DNA of 18,436 nt from CAZQKL01 sp964593895 [NCBI: uncultured bacterium]. Its GTDB lineage: Bacteria; DYJV01. Within the stretch, counting starts at the first letter, position 1; the number at the start of each line of letters is the position of its first letter. The translations under genes were made by a program, and so were the position numbers. Shown here piece by piece: positions 16,694-18,436 of the stretch. The DNA lies in assembly GCA_964593895.1 (NCBI GenBank), contig CAZQKL010000039.1, positions 1 to 18,436 of the forward strand. The letters are read 5' to 3'. The notes below the pieces were generated by a model. It was not told where the DNA came from and did not search any database. It was given only the letters and a program-made list of their open reading frames with translations.

Positions 16694-17359
16694 ATGAAAG
16701 AAAAAATGGATATGCATCTAACATTAAGGGAAAAAATATATGATGCAATTATGGAAGCAATTTTAAAAAAGGAGCTAAAACCTGGTGAGAGATTAACTGA
16801 ACTTGAAATTGCCCAGAAGTATGGAATTAGCAGAACACCTATTAGAGAAGCTTTTAGAATGCTTGAAAGAGATGGTTTTTTAAAAATTGTTCCAAGAAAA
16901 GGTGCAATTGTTGCTGATATTACAGAAGAAAGGGTTGTTGAATTTTATGAAGTAAAAGGTGTACTTGAAAGTTATGCTGGTAAAATAGCATTAAAATATA
17001 TAACAGATGAAGATATAAAAGAGCTTGAAGAAATCAATAATGAGCTTAGAAAAATAGCATTATCAAACAGTAAAGAAGAATTGAAAAAGTTTGTAAAAAT
17101 TCATAATAGATTTCATCAAAGATTTGTTGAAATATCAAGGAATAGATTGCTTATGGAATTATTAAACAATCTTGTTGAAAGATATTCAAAATTTAGAATT
17201 ATTGTTGCTTATTCAACAATGTTAATAGATATTGTTAAAGAACATGAAGAAATAATTGATGCTTTTAAAAAAAGAGATGAAAAATTAGTCCAGGAAAAAA
17301 TATGGAAAAATGCACAATTTGGAATAAATATCATAAAAAGATACTATTTACATAAATAA
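16694..17359 (+). CDS. GntR-family transcriptional regulator, FCD subfamily (first copy)
   Basis: This 221-residue regulator has an N-terminal winged helix (about 8-75): LREKIYDAIMEAIL, ELEIAQKYGISRTPIREAFR as recognition region and RKGAIVADI as wing. An FCD effector domain (about 85-215) follows. FCD proteins sense small carboxylates, often through a metal held by D-x3-H plus two later His. Here IHNRFH (about 136-141) has His in the Asp position, the FH His is present and the EHEEII His is present, but the last His position is Gln. ATG 16694 is set by AGGAG at 16684-16688. A palindromic operator candidate lies just upstream. The effector and target genes are not known; the nearest candidates are the downstream regulator and U32 gene. 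Confidence 0.92.
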   Translation: MKEKMDMHLTLREKIYDAIMEAILKKELKPGERLTELEIAQKYGISRTPIREAFRMLERDGFLKIVPRKGAIVADITEERVVEFYEVKGVLESYAGKIALKYITDEDIKELEEINNELRKIALSNSKEELKKFVKIHNRFHQRFVEISRNRLLMELLNNLVERYSKFRIIVAYSTMLIDIVKEHEEIIDAFKKRDEKLVQEKIWKNAQFGINIIKRYYLHK

Positions 17360-17373
17360 ATGGAGAAAATATT

Positions 17374-18045
17374 ATGATTATTGACCATAAGCCTCTACCA
17401 GAAAAAATTGCTGAATTTATTAGAAATCAAATTATTCAGGGTAAATTAAAATCTGGTGAAAAAATTTTAGAAGCTCAAATCGCAGAGGACTTAAATATTA
17501 GTAGAACACCAGTAAGAGAAGCTATTAGACTTCTTGAATGTGAAGGATTTGTAGAGCTACTTCCAAGAAGAGGAGCAATTGTAAAAGAATTCTCAGAAAA
17601 AGATTTCAAAGATATAGTTGAAATAAAAGCTTGTTTATCAAGTCTGACTGCTGAACTCTCTTTTGAAAAAATTAATGAAAATATAATAGGAAAATTAAAA
17701 TCTATTATTGAAAATGAAAAAAAGATACTTGCTAATAATTCTTTTACAAATGAGAAAATTTATAAATTTTTTAAAGAATGCTCAAAGTTTCAAGAAACTT
17801 TTCTCAAATTATGTGATAACACACATCTTGTTGATTTGAATTTAAAAATTGAAAATCATATAAAAAGATATAGATTTTATTTTTTAAAGTTTCCTGAAAT
17901 TTTAAAAAAAATTCCAGAGTTACAAGAAAATGTAGTAAATGCAATAATTGAAAAAAATATTTTTAAATTAAAAGAAGCTTATTCAGATTATATTAAAATT
18001 CCCTACTTTTCTCTTATAAAAAATCTAAAAAATGAAAAAAATTGA
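17374..18045 (+). CDS. GntR-family transcriptional regulator, FCD-like (second copy, metal site lost)
   Basis: This 223-residue relative of the preceding protein has a winged helix at about 8-72 (KIAEFIRNQIIQGKL, QIAEDLNISRTPVREAIRLL, RRGAIVKEF). The C-terminal domain aligns with an FCD domain but has lost the histidines: the FH position reads KFQETF, the EH position reads ELQENVVNAI and the last position is Tyr. It therefore probably binds no metal, or uses another ligand mode. The HTH is well kept, so DNA binding is expected. It starts 14 bases after the first regulator with GGAGA at 17362-17366, and overlaps the U32 gene by 14 bases. Tandem duplication followed by divergence is the simple reading. 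Confidence 0.9.
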   Translation: MIIDHKPLPEKIAEFIRNQIIQGKLKSGEKILEAQIAEDLNISRTPVREAIRLLECEGFVELLPRRGAIVKEFSEKDFKDIVEIKACLSSLTAELSFEKINENIIGKLKSIIENEKKILANNSFTNEKIYKFFKECSKFQETFLKLCDNTHLVDLNLKIENHIKRYRFYFLKFPEILKKIPELQENVVNAIIEKNIFKLKEAYSDYIKIPYFSLIKNLKNEKN

Positions 18046-18436
18046 GCTGTTAGCTCCTGCTGGGAATTTTGAAAAATTAAAAATAGCTTATGAATATGGT
18101 GCAGATGCAGTTTATGCAGGAGCAAAAAAATTTTCTTTAAGAAATCTTACTGAAAATCTATCATATGAAGAATTTTTAAAAGCTAAAGAATTAAAAGAAA
18201 AGTTAAATAAAAAACTTTATCTGACTCTAAATATTTATCCTTATAATGAAGATATCCAGGAAATTGAGGAATTTATTACAAAATTCAAAGAAATTCCTGA
18301 TGCTTTTATAGTTTCAGACCCAGGAGTAATTTATCTTTTTAAAAAAATTGCTCCAGAAGTTAAACTACATTTATCAACACAGGCCAATACCACTAATTTT
18401 TTATCTGTAAAATTCTGGAAAGATATAGGAATTAAA
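18032..18436 (+). CDS. Peptidase U32 family protein, N-terminal 135 residues (runs off window)
   Basis: The reading frame opens at ATG 18032 inside the second regulator gene and continues to the last base. It begins MKKIELLAPAGNFEKLKIAY, EYGADAVYAGAKKFSLRN (about 20-38), the standard U32 start, and later has DAFIVSDPGVI (about 89-99) and LHLSTQANTTN (about 114-124). Though named peptidases, many U32 members modify RNA: TrhP (YegQ) hydroxylates tRNA uridine and RlhA (YdcP) hydroxylates 23S rRNA. The segment seen here cannot decide between RNA modification and collagenase-like types. The 14-base overlap makes it a likely co-translated partner of the regulator. The C-terminal part and catalytic details are outside the window. 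Confidence 0.9.
   Translation, partial: MKKIELLAPAGNFEKLKIAYEYGADAVYAGAKKFSLRNLTENLSYEEFLKAKELKEKLNKKLYLTLNIYPYNEDIQEIEEFITKFKEIPDAFIVSDPGVIYLFKKIAPEVKLHLSTQANTTNFLSVKFWKDIGIK

Overview
The window is a gene-dense, strongly AT-rich (about 30 % G+C by eye) stretch of bacterial chromosome. Neighbouring genes are separated by a few bases or overlap by 1 to 30 bases, arginine codons are mostly AGA/AGG, and proteins are rich in Lys, Glu and Ile. This suggests a streamlined, probably thermophilic, low-GC bacterium. The dus-fis pair, DUF4416 protein, lepA-lepB-radical SAM cluster, exported long-type rhodanese and ThiD2-ThiE fusion recall Thermodesulfobacteria/Desulfobacterota or Aquificota-like lineages. 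That placement is inference, since no rRNA or tRNA gene is present.

Region 1 (1-7327, plus strand) is one long co-directional run. It starts with the 3' part of argF, then argG (arginine synthesis) and glgC (ADP-glucose for glycogen). A MntA/HepT-like nucleotidyltransferase/HEPN pair follows, then a universal stress protein, an unrecognised 48-residue ORF, enolase, a soluble CorC-like CBS protein, a PPC/DUF296 protein and a DUF4416 protein.

Region 2 (7298-11579, minus strand) converges on region 1 with a 30-base coding overlap. In transcription order it holds lepA (EF4), lepB (signal peptidase I), a radical SAM protein of unknown substrate, and a GT-B glycosyltransferase.

Region 3 (11629-12673, plus strand) is a short unit with a good sigma70-type promoter and a perfect-stem terminator. 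It encodes an exported rhodanese and a tiny exported TPR protein with a C-terminal cysteine. Region 4 (12678-15409) begins 4 bases after that terminator: a TorD-like molybdoenzyme chaperone, a ThiD2-ThiE fusion, and thiC.

Region 5 (15401-16592, minus strand) is dus followed by a Fis-like gene, meeting thiC in a 9-base convergent overlap. Region 6 (16694-18436, plus strand) has two GntR/FCD regulators, with a probable operator ahead of the first, and the start of a U32 peptidase-family gene that runs off the window.

No transposon, CRISPR array, phage gene or large repeat was seen. The points most worth a second look are the TorD/thi unit squeezed against a terminator with no visible ribosome binding site, the exported rhodanese/TPR pair, the 48-residue ORF, the toxin-antitoxin pair inside a metabolic run, apparently leaderless promoters for lepA and dus, and a second FCD regulator that has lost its metal-ligand histidines.
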